Of a stretch of DNA of 64,000 nucleotides, positions 9,101-16,711 are shown piece by piece. The notes under the pieces were generated by a model that was not told where the DNA came from, searched no databases, and worked only from the letters and a program-made list of their open reading frames with translations. The translations under genes were made by a program, and so were the position numbers. Each line of letters opens with the position of its first letter. Positions within the stretch are counted from its first letter, which is position 1. Source of the stretch: Neobacillus sp. PS3-12 (lineage in GTDB: Bacteria; Bacillota; Bacilli; Bacillales; Cytobacillaceae); contig NZ_CP133268.1 of assembly GCF_030915385.1 (NCBI RefSeq), forward strand, positions 3,942,001 through 4,006,000. The letters are read 5' to 3'.

Positions 9101-10894
9101 CTGAACCGCATCTAATCTTGAAGCAATAATATCTGGATCTTCTTCACTTTCTTCTAGTATCCATTGTGCAATGGCAAAGTCTCGTAACAGAGAGTGGCGA
9201 AAATCGTAACGTGCCCGAGAGTTTACTCGTGTGATTAACCCCGACGATATTAATGATTCCAAAATTCCATCATCAATTTTCCCGGAGGGCACCCAATAAT
9301 TTTTATTAGAAATTTGTTCGCAAGCTTCCTTAAGAACCTTCCAAATTTGAAGATGTTGTTCATTTAGAACAACATGTTCCCAATAAGCATTTAATAACCC
9401 GTGCCTTGTCTGAACATATTCCCCTGTTATAGAAGAGCCTGCAAATACACGGATAAAAATATCTAGATAAAGAGGGATTCTAATCAGAGTTTTGATACCT
9501 TTGCTAACATCTCGACTTATACCGTGCTGTTTTAATACAGACCTTACGACAGTTTCTGGCCATTCAGTCAAAAATAGTTTCTGCCATGTTTGCAAATTTT
9601 CCTTTAGCTTTCCTTGCTCGTTCCAATCTACTTTACGACATGTGACTACTCCCAAAAATCCCTCTCGCTGACTAACTGTGTGTAAAAGGGAAGATAGCAT
9701 AGCTCGTTGTGGTTTCGCAATTTGATCTAATCCATCGACAAGTAGAATCAACCGTTTTTCGCATAATACTGCCAGATCTACTAATAAAAGAAGCGAACCT
9801 AAAAGAACAGATTTTTTCTCCTCTGATAGATAACTCACAACATCTTCGCTCATTAGCGAGAATATCTCAAATTTTGAAGAGGATGTATTTTTTAATTGTT
9901 TATTAAGCTCATATAAGGATCGTGATTTTCCATAACCAGCATCCGCTAAAAGAGCGATTGACTGTAGTTGTGTGTTCCAATCAATCTTAAAAATATTGTA
10001 TTGTACTTCTTTTAATGATTTAGGTTGCAGACCTACTTCTTTCGTGAATTTGCCTTTCCAGTTGCTTAAGCAACCATGGTTATATTCATTCTTGAGTAAC
10101 TGTGCAAGACGGAGGACATCGGAATCTTGTTCTAAAAATTTCTCTAATAATTTTATTTCACGAATCATTTGTGAAACAGTAAATAAATGAATTTTGTCAA
10201 CCTCACTTGTAGCACAGTGGTTTACCCAGCCTTCAAGCTGATGCCGTAAAACGGAAGGTTCTGTTATAAATGTCAGCCTTTCAATCATCGATTCAACTTT
10301 CTGCTCCAATTCTTTACCGGAAACTAGAAAAAGCTTAAAACGAGCCAGTACAGATAAAGCAAATTCTTTGGAAACTTTACTTACTAATTTTCTTTCCCCA
10401 GAAGCTTTGGCTGAACAAATCCAATAAAGAGCCTCTTCAATCAATTGTTTTTCTTTTGCAACACGTTTAGGAGGTTCAAGAGGGACCGTCCATTTATTAT
10501 AATCGTCAAAATTTGCTCGCTCGCTAAGCTGTGATAAAGCTTCAAATGCAGCAGGTAAATTATCTGAATTTATGACCAACCCTGGATATATGCTTTCTTT
10601 TTGTTCAACGTGAAAAATTTCTTCACGAATCCGCAGCCAAAAACTTACGCGGTCTTTTTGGCTAACAGCCCCGCTTTTCACCTCTAAAACAGTATGCTTT
10701 TCGTCTCCAATGACAAGAATGTCCCAATCTGTTGTCCCAGTAACTGGTGTGCGAGCTTCAACCCCAAATTGCTTTTCCTTATGTACCTTCCCTGCAATTT
10801 CATCTCTTTTTTGATTTGCAATATCCATAAAAACCTGGCGCAATAAATACAAATCTTGAAATCTAAACCCAAATCTTGATGTCTGTCCTGACAT
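6101..10894 (-). CDS. Nuclease-STAND NTPase, candidate Avs-type antiphage sensor
   Basis: The protein has 1597 residues from ATG 10894, which follows GAGAGGTGG; an upstream in-frame TTG is less likely. Residues ~1-120 look like a PD-(D/E)XK (Cap4/DUF4297-like) nuclease: FRFQDLYLLRQ, then TTDWDIL (D56/D58) and LEVKSG (E71, K73). A P-loop NTPase follows, with Walker A ADAGYGKS (~317-324), Walker B LILLVDGLDQ (~382-391) and a sensor-like VVTCRKVDW. The remaining ~1100 residues are helical and repeat-like without catalytic motifs, as expected for a ligand-sensing solenoid. This order (effector nuclease, STAND ATPase, long sensor) is that of Avs proteins, which oligomerise on phage proteins and degrade DNA. 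It stands alone and is transcribed toward 6101. The frame is intact over 4.8 kb. The Avs assignment is inference from architecture. Confidence 0.75.
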   Translation of the reverse strand: MSGQTSRFGFRFQDLYLLRQVFMDIANQKRDEIAGKVHKEKQFGVEARTPVTGTTDWDILVIGDEKHTVLEVKSGAVSQKDRVSFWLRIREEIFHVEQKESIYPGLVINSDNLPAAFEALSQLSERANFDDYNKWTVPLEPPKRVAKEKQLIEEALYWICSAKASGERKLVSKVSKEFALSVLARFKLFLVSGKELEQKVESMIERLTFITEPSVLRHQLEGWVNHCATSEVDKIHLFTVSQMIREIKLLEKFLEQDSDVLRLAQLLKNEYNHGCLSNWKGKFTKEVGLQPKSLKEVQYNIFKIDWNTQLQSIALLADAGYGKSRSLYELNKQLKNTSSSKFEIFSLMSEDVVSYLSEEKKSVLLGSLLLLVDLAVLCEKRLILLVDGLDQIAKPQRAMLSSLLHTVSQREGFLGVVTCRKVDWNEQGKLKENLQTWQKLFLTEWPETVVRSVLKQHGISRDVSKGIKTLIRIPLYLDIFIRVFAGSSITGEYVQTRHGLLNAYWEHVVLNEQHLQIWKVLKEACEQISNKNYWVPSGKIDDGILESLISSGLITRVNSRARYDFRHSLLRDFAIAQWILEESEEDPDIIASRLDAVQSSVIIRFGAQRALLEAISDVNELSHINGCTIEEYVFHASDHEKEQIARILGGLFPNMAMNIKEWNKKPKPNFVDSLIRSAQYHLNSDWVSVFSTWSSSKIWVEQQTWIGEGTIERLANYLEVIAGYRQNHANEGRNHIQLIANTILEWTKARKFQTELRKNDSWVMMHLIPTICRWANLELVIDWLSKEILRITGRTRHTALEYLVLLADRVQTEKKGYSKLLGELYCRLIGLSHDGHFPTLDKTIASENMLEYYVIDWSLLGTNSIKAPPLIDQLPCTFFPITLDLLLAIHLNENYIASYRQGSEVEVQSGKKLLDDQSGYYYWNSIYENDMEVKLLKGVHRRLKNWLATKPEFFIDQIIPFILNSPLASIRIFLIQLFLEEKNGEKLFSVVKEMILDERIYHVRGSHYWLVRTFQTMWDSVKEEEIMQIYSILINVSHSDYINGVYVAGILLSSISISDSEDLKSILKNFHEQEYSTILRDPREEIDGTVWKNVSSSDNKRYILSAVGEWDDPIDKELMIKFYERMNELVHPNNSPSVDKINNVIVLLEHVLPGLAASLNQLKINTWPIRELQHLLKSYHEKLETAANRAELLPIPAETSTMIAQIATALLQHSSLPETPENFSQGHSMMIPTDSWTESLFLLEQVMREDTIRNRDDIFDIVYTEIKKVYSQTLPYQQYLCVLAIPEWHWFRTDKKRVELLEELILGDTTTGSALSWGIRLLECFTDTQLDQVIRKLLSKKSIPFIDEFLTKLGKLVGYRALLTNHKNERLFARNLVDDIITKPSEFPLLDDDKNQVDFLTGIVFGLKEVACISVSNNQLAYEYGDWLLRIWEKLKQKESYREKDLILFAMHWIVNPEKEMKITDLLKWWQSIYSMVKRVIIEGERPEVFTVIFGISRNKIEMIHSIDAVELINLFILRILANPDELDARNPQKHDYHSWREVADYAAEVIHQISGRVELTRTEREQCYVLLSKLASQPIQSSVAERILIRLQVDIE

Positions 10895-10980
10895 AATCCC
10901 ACCTCTCAAATCATATTAGTTTCATTTTGAAGAAACGGTAGCGATAGATAAAGTTGATCAAAGGTCAATTAAATTTTAGC

Positions 10981-11033
10981 AAAAAAAGAAGCATTGGTTA
11001 ACTCATGTTCCGAGTTTTTCCAAGCTTCTTTTA
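10981..11033 (-). terminator. Terminator of the rolling-circle operon
   Basis: AAAAGAAGCATTGG pairs with CCAAGCTTCTTTT (one bulge). On the minus strand the hairpin is followed by T7. It lies just downstream of the 248-residue gene. Confidence 0.75.
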
Positions 11034-11055
11034 TGTTATTTTCATGCCGATGTCA

Positions 11056-11802
11056 TCAAGATAAAGAGTATCTATTAAGAATAGTAAATCCTGCTTGTGA
11101 ATCAAAGAACTCTTCCGAATAATGGTACGGGTAATCTATCAGTTTGTTTTCACGAATGAATTCTTCGGCCTCATGATCCCATAAAATAGTAGGATCAGAA
11201 AGTGAACTATTAAACGATATCGGGCCAACATGTGAATTTAACGGATTCAATAGTGAATTCAAGTAGGCGGATGTCAATAATAGAATAAGTTCGCTCTGGG
11301 AAGGAAACAAGATTTCTAAATCATTTCTCCATATATCAGATAAATACAACAGATCATCAATTAATATAGGTACTTCTTCATTACTCCACTCATCATCGTT
11401 CTCATATAAATATTTTGGATCCAATATCTTTTTATTCAATTTGCACGTTAGCATGTAAATGGGAATATTTATAACCAGCTGAACATAACCGAATTTATGG
11501 TACTTATTAGGAAGTTCTAAAACTGCAAAATACACAGGCTTCTTTACACCACTGGATTTTTTCAAAGCATGCACAAATTGGTTAACCTTATGCTCAATAC
11601 TATCAAAATCTGTAATTTTCATGGTGAATAGAGTATAATCGTCACCATTACCAAAGTTGGTTCTGAGGGTCCATTTTAAACCAAGCAATCCTTCTTCGGA
11701 CACTTCACGTTCTAATCCTAATTGTTTAATAGGTTCGCAAGATTTATAGTCATATACATAAATATTATTGCCACAGTTAACAAGCTTAGTATATTCAGGC
11801 AT
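11056..11802 (-). CDS. Hypothetical protein of the rolling-circle operon
   Basis: The protein has 248 residues, the third gene of a tight minus-strand operon. It overlaps the preceding HTH gene by 8 bp, which suggests translational coupling. I do not recognise the family. The sequence is acidic and hydrophobic-rich (IYVYDYKSCEPIKQLG, YFAVLELPNKYHKFGYVQLVINIPIYM, WSNEEVPILIDDLLYLSDIW) with no clear membrane helix or signal peptide. Constant association with a Rep and an excisionase-like HTH would point to replication, copy control or maintenance of the element. A strong terminator follows. Confidence 0.65.
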   Translation of the reverse strand: MPEYTKLVNCGNNIYVYDYKSCEPIKQLGLEREVSEEGLLGLKWTLRTNFGNGDDYTLFTMKITDFDSIEHKVNQFVHALKKSSGVKKPVYFAVLELPNKYHKFGYVQLVINIPIYMLTCKLNKKILDPKYLYENDDEWSNEEVPILIDDLLYLSDIWRNDLEILFPSQSELILLLTSAYLNSLLNPLNSHVGPISFNSSLSDPTILWDHEAEEFIRENKLIDYPYHYSEEFFDSQAGFTILNRYSLS

Positions 11803-11989
11803 GATTCAATTCTCCTTCAATCCAATTAAAAAGCACCTTTTTTGATATCTTGATACGTTTTCCAATCGTAATAACATGAAACTTTCCGGAATGAACTAAC
11901 TCATAAGCTTGTTTTCGGCCAATTCCTAAAATTTGCTGCAAGTCAGATACATTTAACACATCTGGATAATTCTCATAGTCCTTGTACAT
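11795..11989 (-). CDS. Excisionase-type helix-turn-helix protein
   Basis: The protein has 64 residues. It matches the HTH_17/excisionase (MerR-like winged helix) pattern: LNVSDLQQILGIGRKQAYELVHSG is the HTH, followed by FHVITIGKRIKISKKVLFNWI, the wing and closing helix. It would bind DNA as an excisionase or small regulator for the element. It overlaps the rep gene by 17 bp and the downstream gene by 8 bp, so the three are co-translated. A decayed relative lies at 1793-1960. Confidence 0.85.
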   Translation of the reverse strand: MYKDYENYPDVLNVSDLQQILGIGRKQAYELVHSGKFHVITIGKRIKISKKVLFNWIEGELNHA

Positions 11990-12737
11990 AATCCATTATC
12001 TCCTTTACGTTCTCTACATAGTAATTGTGATACAGTATTTCACCGTACAGTTTGGAGTGGTATGAACCACTTTCAAGTTCTTTGATGTTGCATGAATTTA
12101 TGTGTTCGTAAAAGTCTTCCAAATTGTTAATAATGATACTTAAAGGCTTTTTTAATCCATGTGATCTTAAATATTTCTTCTTGCCTGTTAATCTTTCATC
12201 CATGATACCTTTATTTAGGTAATAGATTATTTTTTTATTAGTGGTTGGATTAGATTTAATGACTTTTCGGTTAATCCATCCAAAGTCCCATAGCATTTCA
12301 AGATCATGCAACGGTATTTTTATTAGGTCGCATACAAAATGATAATGGACTGCACCAGAGCCTTGAAATTCAGTTACACCAATATATTTGAATGGTGGTA
12401 ACTGTTTCTTTTCAAGATAATAATTAAGCCGCTTCTTAAAGTCGCAAAATTGTTTGTAACAAGCTTCTAAATCGGTAATGTCATGCTCCTTTGATGGCCT
12501 GAAGGTTAGTGTTAGAAATGCATATTGCTTGGGAAAATTGCATTCTAGTAGTCTCTTTATTTCAGCGCGAGCACGATTAATACTAATCTTTTTATTCGTA
12601 TCATGAATCATTTTGTCAACTGATCCATAAGGTTTACGCCCACCTAATGATTTTCTTGATACAAGAGGTGGAGTTGATTGTTGCGAAACTTCCATTAATC
12701 TCCCACTTAATATTACCTTTGTATAAGATTTATTCAT
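11973..12737 (-). CDS. HUH rolling-circle replication initiator
   Basis: The protein has 254 residues from ATG 12737, which is preceded by AGGAGG; an upstream in-frame start lacks a site. The three motifs of rolling-circle Rep proteins are visible in order: motif 1 YAFLTLTF; the HUH metal-binding motif GAVHYHFV; and the tyrosine motif KKIIYYLNKG, with the nicking tyrosine followed by a lysine three to four residues on. The protein would nick one strand at a double-strand origin and stay covalently bound to the 5' end. It heads a three-gene operon with an excisionase-like protein, which suggests an integrated plasmid-like or phage-satellite element. No integrase lies beside it. Confidence 0.8.
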   Translation of the reverse strand: MNKSYTKVILSGRLMEVSQQSTPPLVSRKSLGGRKPYGSVDKMIHDTNKKISINRARAEIKRLLECNFPKQYAFLTLTFRPSKEHDITDLEACYKQFCDFKKRLNYYLEKKQLPPFKYIGVTEFQGSGAVHYHFVCDLIKIPLHDLEMLWDFGWINRKVIKSNPTTNKKIIYYLNKGIMDERLTGKKKYLRSHGLKKPLSIIINNLEDFYEHINSCNIKELESGSYHSKLYGEILYHNYYVENVKEIMDYVQGL

Positions 12738-13628
12738 GTATCTTCCTCCTGTTACTTTCGTCAAATTAATCACTAAATATCATGTTATTTTTTTGCCACA
12801 TGGCTCTTTTGTTACACCGGTGTTTATTGAAGTACTTCCTAGTAATATTATGTATTAGTTTTGGAAATTTCTTAAGTTTACTCTTGAAGCAATATGAATG
12901 GATTAGGATTAATATAGGTGTAAATAGTAGATGTATCTTTATATATTGAATTGATGCTATATTTATTAACGAATTGCTCGTATTAGCTATAAATCCTAAA
13001 TACTAAGCCATTATGAACTAAAAAACCGACCAATCCGACTGAATAAGTGGACAAAGTATATTTAAAATATCGTGGAAGGAATATGCAAGGGATGATAAAG
13101 GGAGTTATTAAACCGTTATAAATATAGTGAAAATTGCTTTAACTACATAGACATTATTTTGAATCCTTTTTTAGATTCAATCGGCCGTAAACAGAATTTG
13201 TATAACTATTTTGGTTAATGCCTCCATTTACTCCCTCTCTTAATTTATCTTCCTAGCTGAAATACCTAAATTTCCCGTAAGTGGCAGAGGTAAAAGCAGG
13301 AAATAGTACCTAATATATCGAATGATAAAAGAAAAAAAGGTAAAGTGGTAAAATAATTTATTTTTAGAAACTATTTGTTTTAAGTATTTTTAATTTAGAT
13401 GTTACATTACATAAATATTTTGTTAACATTAAAAGGGTAATTGTAAAAAACTTTGGAAATACACCTTTTCATGTTATTCAAATTGAACATAATGATAGAA
13501 ATTTAATATGTTATTTTGTTGGTTTACGGAAAGGGATAGTGACTTTTGAATACTAGGGCAAAAGCGTCTATATAATCAATTGTGAAGTAAATATACAAAG
13601 TTTAAACGCATAAATGGGAGACTCTGTG
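12738..13628. other. Intergenic region between rep operon and hsd locus
   Basis: This 0.9-kb AT-rich region probably carries the divergent promoters and, if the element is alive, an origin. TTGAATCcttttttaGATTCAA near 13148-13170 is an inverted repeat. From ~13371 to 13556 a frame without any ATG, GTG or TTG start encodes a protein-like stretch (GNTPFHVIQIEHNDRNLICY), possibly the tail of a lost gene. Confidence 0.45.
13371..13556 (+). pseudogene. Possible start-less gene fragment
   Basis: About 60 codons are open up to TAG 13554. The end reads HVIQIEHNDRNLICYFVGLRKGIVTFEY, a believable protein C-terminus. No start codon lies in frame after the preceding stop, so it can only be a remnant. 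It sits just ahead of hsdM. The family is unknown. Confidence 0.25.
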
Positions 13629-15587
13629 ATGATTAATATTAGAAAACTTGAGACCGAATTATGGGAATCAGCCGATTTGCTACGACAAGGTTCAAAACTA
13701 ACTTCAAATGAATACTGTATGCCTGTTCTTGGATTAATTTTTCTTCGTTATGCATACAGCAGATTTAAGATGGTAGAAACAGAAATATTAAAAGATCGTC
13801 CTGTTCGCGGCGGTCGTGTGCTTCCAGTTGAACCAAAAGACTTTAAAACCAAAAATGCCTTATATTTACCGGAAGAAGCTAGATATAATTACTTGGTCAC
13901 TCTCTCGGATGATGTAAACATAGGGAAAGCTGTCAATGATGCAATGGAGTTAATAGAGCAGCAAAGTCCTCAACTGGTCGGTATTCTTCCAAAAACATAT
14001 ACTTCTTTTAGAGATGAACTTTTGCGAGAACTATTACGCATCTTTAATAATAAAACGCTAGATGAAGTAGACGGCGATATTATTGGAAGGATTTATGAAT
14101 ATTTCCTCAGCAAATTCGCTCCAGCTGTCGCTTCAGATGATGGTGTGTTCTTTACTCCTAAATCATTGGTACAAATGATTGTAAACGTAATCGAACCAAA
14201 ACGAGGCATTCTCCTTGATCCTGCTTGCGGAAGTGGCGGTATGTTTGTACAAACTGGTGATTTCGTAAATGCGAACGGAATTAGTGCTAACACTGCTATG
14301 ACATTTTATGGTCAGGAAAAAGTTGAATACAATTCAAAGTTGTGTCTGATGAACATGGCAGTACATGGACTAAACGGAAACATCAAGTCCGGTGACGAAG
14401 CCAATACCTTTTATAGCGATGCGCATAATCTTGAAGGCAAATGTGATTATGTAATGGCAAATCCGCCTTTTAATGTAGACAAAGTTAAATCAGAAAGTGC
14501 ATACAATGCTGGTAGATTGCCATTCGGTTTACCGAGTGTTAATGACAAGAAGGAAGTGTCCAATGCCAATTATCTTTGGATATCCTATTTTTATGCCTAT
14601 CTTAATGAAACTGGCAGAGCTGGCTTTGTAATGCCGGCTTCAGCTACCGATAGTGGAGGAAAAGACAGGGAAATTCGCAAACAATTGCTTGAAAATGGCT
14701 CGGTAGATGTGATGCTTTCAGTAGGAAATAACTTTTTTTATACGAAATCTTTGCCGTGCACCTTATGGTTCCTTGATAAGGCTAAGAACGACGATATTAT
14801 TGACAAAATGTTGTTTATCGATGCCAAAAATTATTACACCGTTGTTGATAGAACTTTGAATGAATGGAGTCCATGGCAGCTTAAAAACCTCAATGCAATT
14901 GTATGGCTGCATCGTGGAGAAACTGAGAAATATTTAAATTTACTCAAAGAGTATAAGCAAGAAATTTTGGGACGACTCACGGTACTCTTAGTAACTATGG
15001 AAAATGACCTTGCACTTTTGGAACGTTTCGCTGATCCTCTTAAAGAATTATATAAGGAAATCCAAACTGTATTAAAAGAAGCTTTCACATTGCAGAATTT
15101 ATATACTTTGAATGACTTTCTTAAGAAATATATATCGGCCATGAATGAACAGTCAAAGGCTCTTTATTCTTATGGGGATGGTTTGGAAAAAGATGAGGTT
15201 AAAACGTATGTGCAAAAAATTAGTCAGGTCTTAACTACATGGACGCAATTTAAAAGGGGTACATCAGCTACTTTTGAATCAACAATTCAAGAAATTAAAA
15301 CCTGTCGTAAAATAATCAAGGATGCTAAATGGCTTACTGAAAAATTTGGCGACGGGACTTATCAAGATGTGCTCGGTTTGTGTAAAAGTGCTTCACATTC
15401 TGAAATTGAAGAGAAAAATTATTCCTTTACTCCCGGTGTGTATGTGGGTGTTGCCCCTGTAGTTGAGACAGAAGATAATTTTGCGGAAAGAATGGTTGAG
15501 CTTCACAATGAACTTCTAACTCTTCAGACAGAAGAAAACGAGTTAATGGATAAAATTTTAGCTAACTTCGCGGGGTTGGGTTTATGA
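13629..15587 (+). CDS. hsdM: Type I restriction-modification methyltransferase subunit
   Basis: The protein has 652 residues from ATG 13629, spaced 8 bases after GGGAG; an ATG 15 bases upstream is possible. HsdM transfers a methyl group from S-adenosylmethionine to adenine in the target recognised by HsdS. The N-terminal helical domain (ELWESADLLRQGSKLTSNEY) is followed by the N6-adenine methylase core with DPACGSGG (motif I, ~196) and NPPF (motif IV, ~278). The typical GRIYEYFLSKF precedes motif I. The C-terminal ~200 residues form an unusually long, coiled-coil-rich extension. It overlaps hsdS by 4 bp (ATGA), so the two subunits are translationally coupled. Confidence 0.95.
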   Translation: MINIRKLETELWESADLLRQGSKLTSNEYCMPVLGLIFLRYAYSRFKMVETEILKDRPVRGGRVLPVEPKDFKTKNALYLPEEARYNYLVTLSDDVNIGKAVNDAMELIEQQSPQLVGILPKTYTSFRDELLRELLRIFNNKTLDEVDGDIIGRIYEYFLSKFAPAVASDDGVFFTPKSLVQMIVNVIEPKRGILLDPACGSGGMFVQTGDFVNANGISANTAMTFYGQEKVEYNSKLCLMNMAVHGLNGNIKSGDEANTFYSDAHNLEGKCDYVMANPPFNVDKVKSESAYNAGRLPFGLPSVNDKKEVSNANYLWISYFYAYLNETGRAGFVMPASATDSGGKDREIRKQLLENGSVDVMLSVGNNFFYTKSLPCTLWFLDKAKNDDIIDKMLFIDAKNYYTVVDRTLNEWSPWQLKNLNAIVWLHRGETEKYLNLLKEYKQEILGRLTVLLVTMENDLALLERFADPLKELYKEIQTVLKEAFTLQNLYTLNDFLKKYISAMNEQSKALYSYGDGLEKDEVKTYVQKISQVLTTWTQFKRGTSATFESTIQEIKTCRKIIKDAKWLTEKFGDGTYQDVLGLCKSASHSEIEEKNYSFTPGVYVGVAPVVETEDNFAERMVELHNELLTLQTEENELMDKILANFAGLGL

Positions 15588-16696
15588 TTTTTACTGATTT
15601 AATTGAGTTAAACCCGACAATTCCGTTTGAAAAGGGGAAGGAATACCCATTTATAGAAATGGCCAATGTAGATACTTACTCAAGAAGTCCAAAAGCTGTT
15701 GAAACTAAGAGATATTCTTCTGGGGTCAAGTTTCAAAAGGGAGACACAGTAATAGCAAGGATTGAACCTTGCCTTCAAAACGGAAAAGGATTTTTTGTAA
15801 ACGAGTTGACATGTGGTTTCGGTTCAACTGAATTTCTCGTTTTTAGACCTAAATCCGAGGATGTGGATAATCGTTTTCTCTACTACTTTTTGCAGACTGA
15901 CTATATACGAAAAAGTATGATCGCATCAATGACAGGTGCAACGGGTCGACAAAGAGTAAATAATAAAATTTTTGATTCCCTTGACATTACAATTCCAGAC
16001 ATTAGTACCCAGTGCCGTATTGCAGATATTCTCTCATCCTACGATGACTTAATTGAAAACAAGCAAAAACAAATTAAGTTGCTAGAGGAAGCTGCCATGG
16101 GGTTATATAAAGAATGGTTTGTAAAATTAAGATTTCCGGGATATGAGACCACCATTATTAAAGATGGAATACCGGATGGATGGAAAAAACTACCTTTGTC
16201 TGAAATATCGTCATTTAAATATGGAAAAATGCCTAAAAAAGAAAAAATTAGAGATAAGGGGTTTCCAGTATATTCAGGTTATAGAATCGTTGGATATTAT
16301 GATGAGTTTATGTTTGAAAATGAAATGCTTATTGTTATCGCTAGAGGTGTAGGGGGAACAGGAGATGTAAAATTATCTCCAAAATACTGTTATTTAACTA
16401 ATTTATCAATAGCATTTTTATTAAATGAGGAAACATATAAATACTACCTCTTTCAGTGTTTTAATCATAAAAATCTTAGAGAATTAGACACTGGGGCTGC
16501 ACAATCGCAAATAACCATTGATAATTTGAGTAGATTCAAAGTGTTAATTCCTTCAGATGATTTATTAATAGAATTTAATGGTTTTATTTTCCCAATTCGA
16601 AGCAAAATTGACATTCTAGAGCAACAAATAAAAAAATTGACCGAGGCTCGCGACAAACTACTCCCTAGACTTATGAGCGGTGAAATAGAAGTGTAG
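15584..16696 (+). CDS. hsdS: Type I restriction-modification specificity subunit
   Basis: The protein has 370 residues. HsdS holds the two target-recognition domains that define the bipartite DNA site. The two conserved helical spacers are visible: the central one ILSSYDDLIENKQKQIKLLEEAA...LYKEWFVKLRFPG and the distal one LEQQIKKLTEARDKLLPRLMSGEIEV. Recognition domain 1 spans ~1-140 and domain 2 ~200-330. It starts at the ATGA overlap with hsdM and is followed 15 bp later by hsdR. As usual for the family, the recognition domains are the variable part, so the target site cannot be read from sequence. Confidence 0.93.
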   Translation: MIFTDLIELNPTIPFEKGKEYPFIEMANVDTYSRSPKAVETKRYSSGVKFQKGDTVIARIEPCLQNGKGFFVNELTCGFGSTEFLVFRPKSEDVDNRFLYYFLQTDYIRKSMIASMTGATGRQRVNNKIFDSLDITIPDISTQCRIADILSSYDDLIENKQKQIKLLEEAAMGLYKEWFVKLRFPGYETTIIKDGIPDGWKKLPLSEISSFKYGKMPKKEKIRDKGFPVYSGYRIVGYYDEFMFENEMLIVIARGVGGTGDVKLSPKYCYLTNLSIAFLLNEETYKYYLFQCFNHKNLRELDTGAAQSQITIDNLSRFKVLIPSDDLLIEFNGFIFPIRSKIDILEQQIKKLTEARDKLLPRLMSGEIEV

Positions 16697-16711
16697 AAAG
16701 AAGGTCTTATA

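Noticed and set aside
12738-13613. Double-strand origin for the rolling-circle Rep
   Set aside because: No hairpin with a recognisable nick site could be pointed to by eye, so no origin is annotated.
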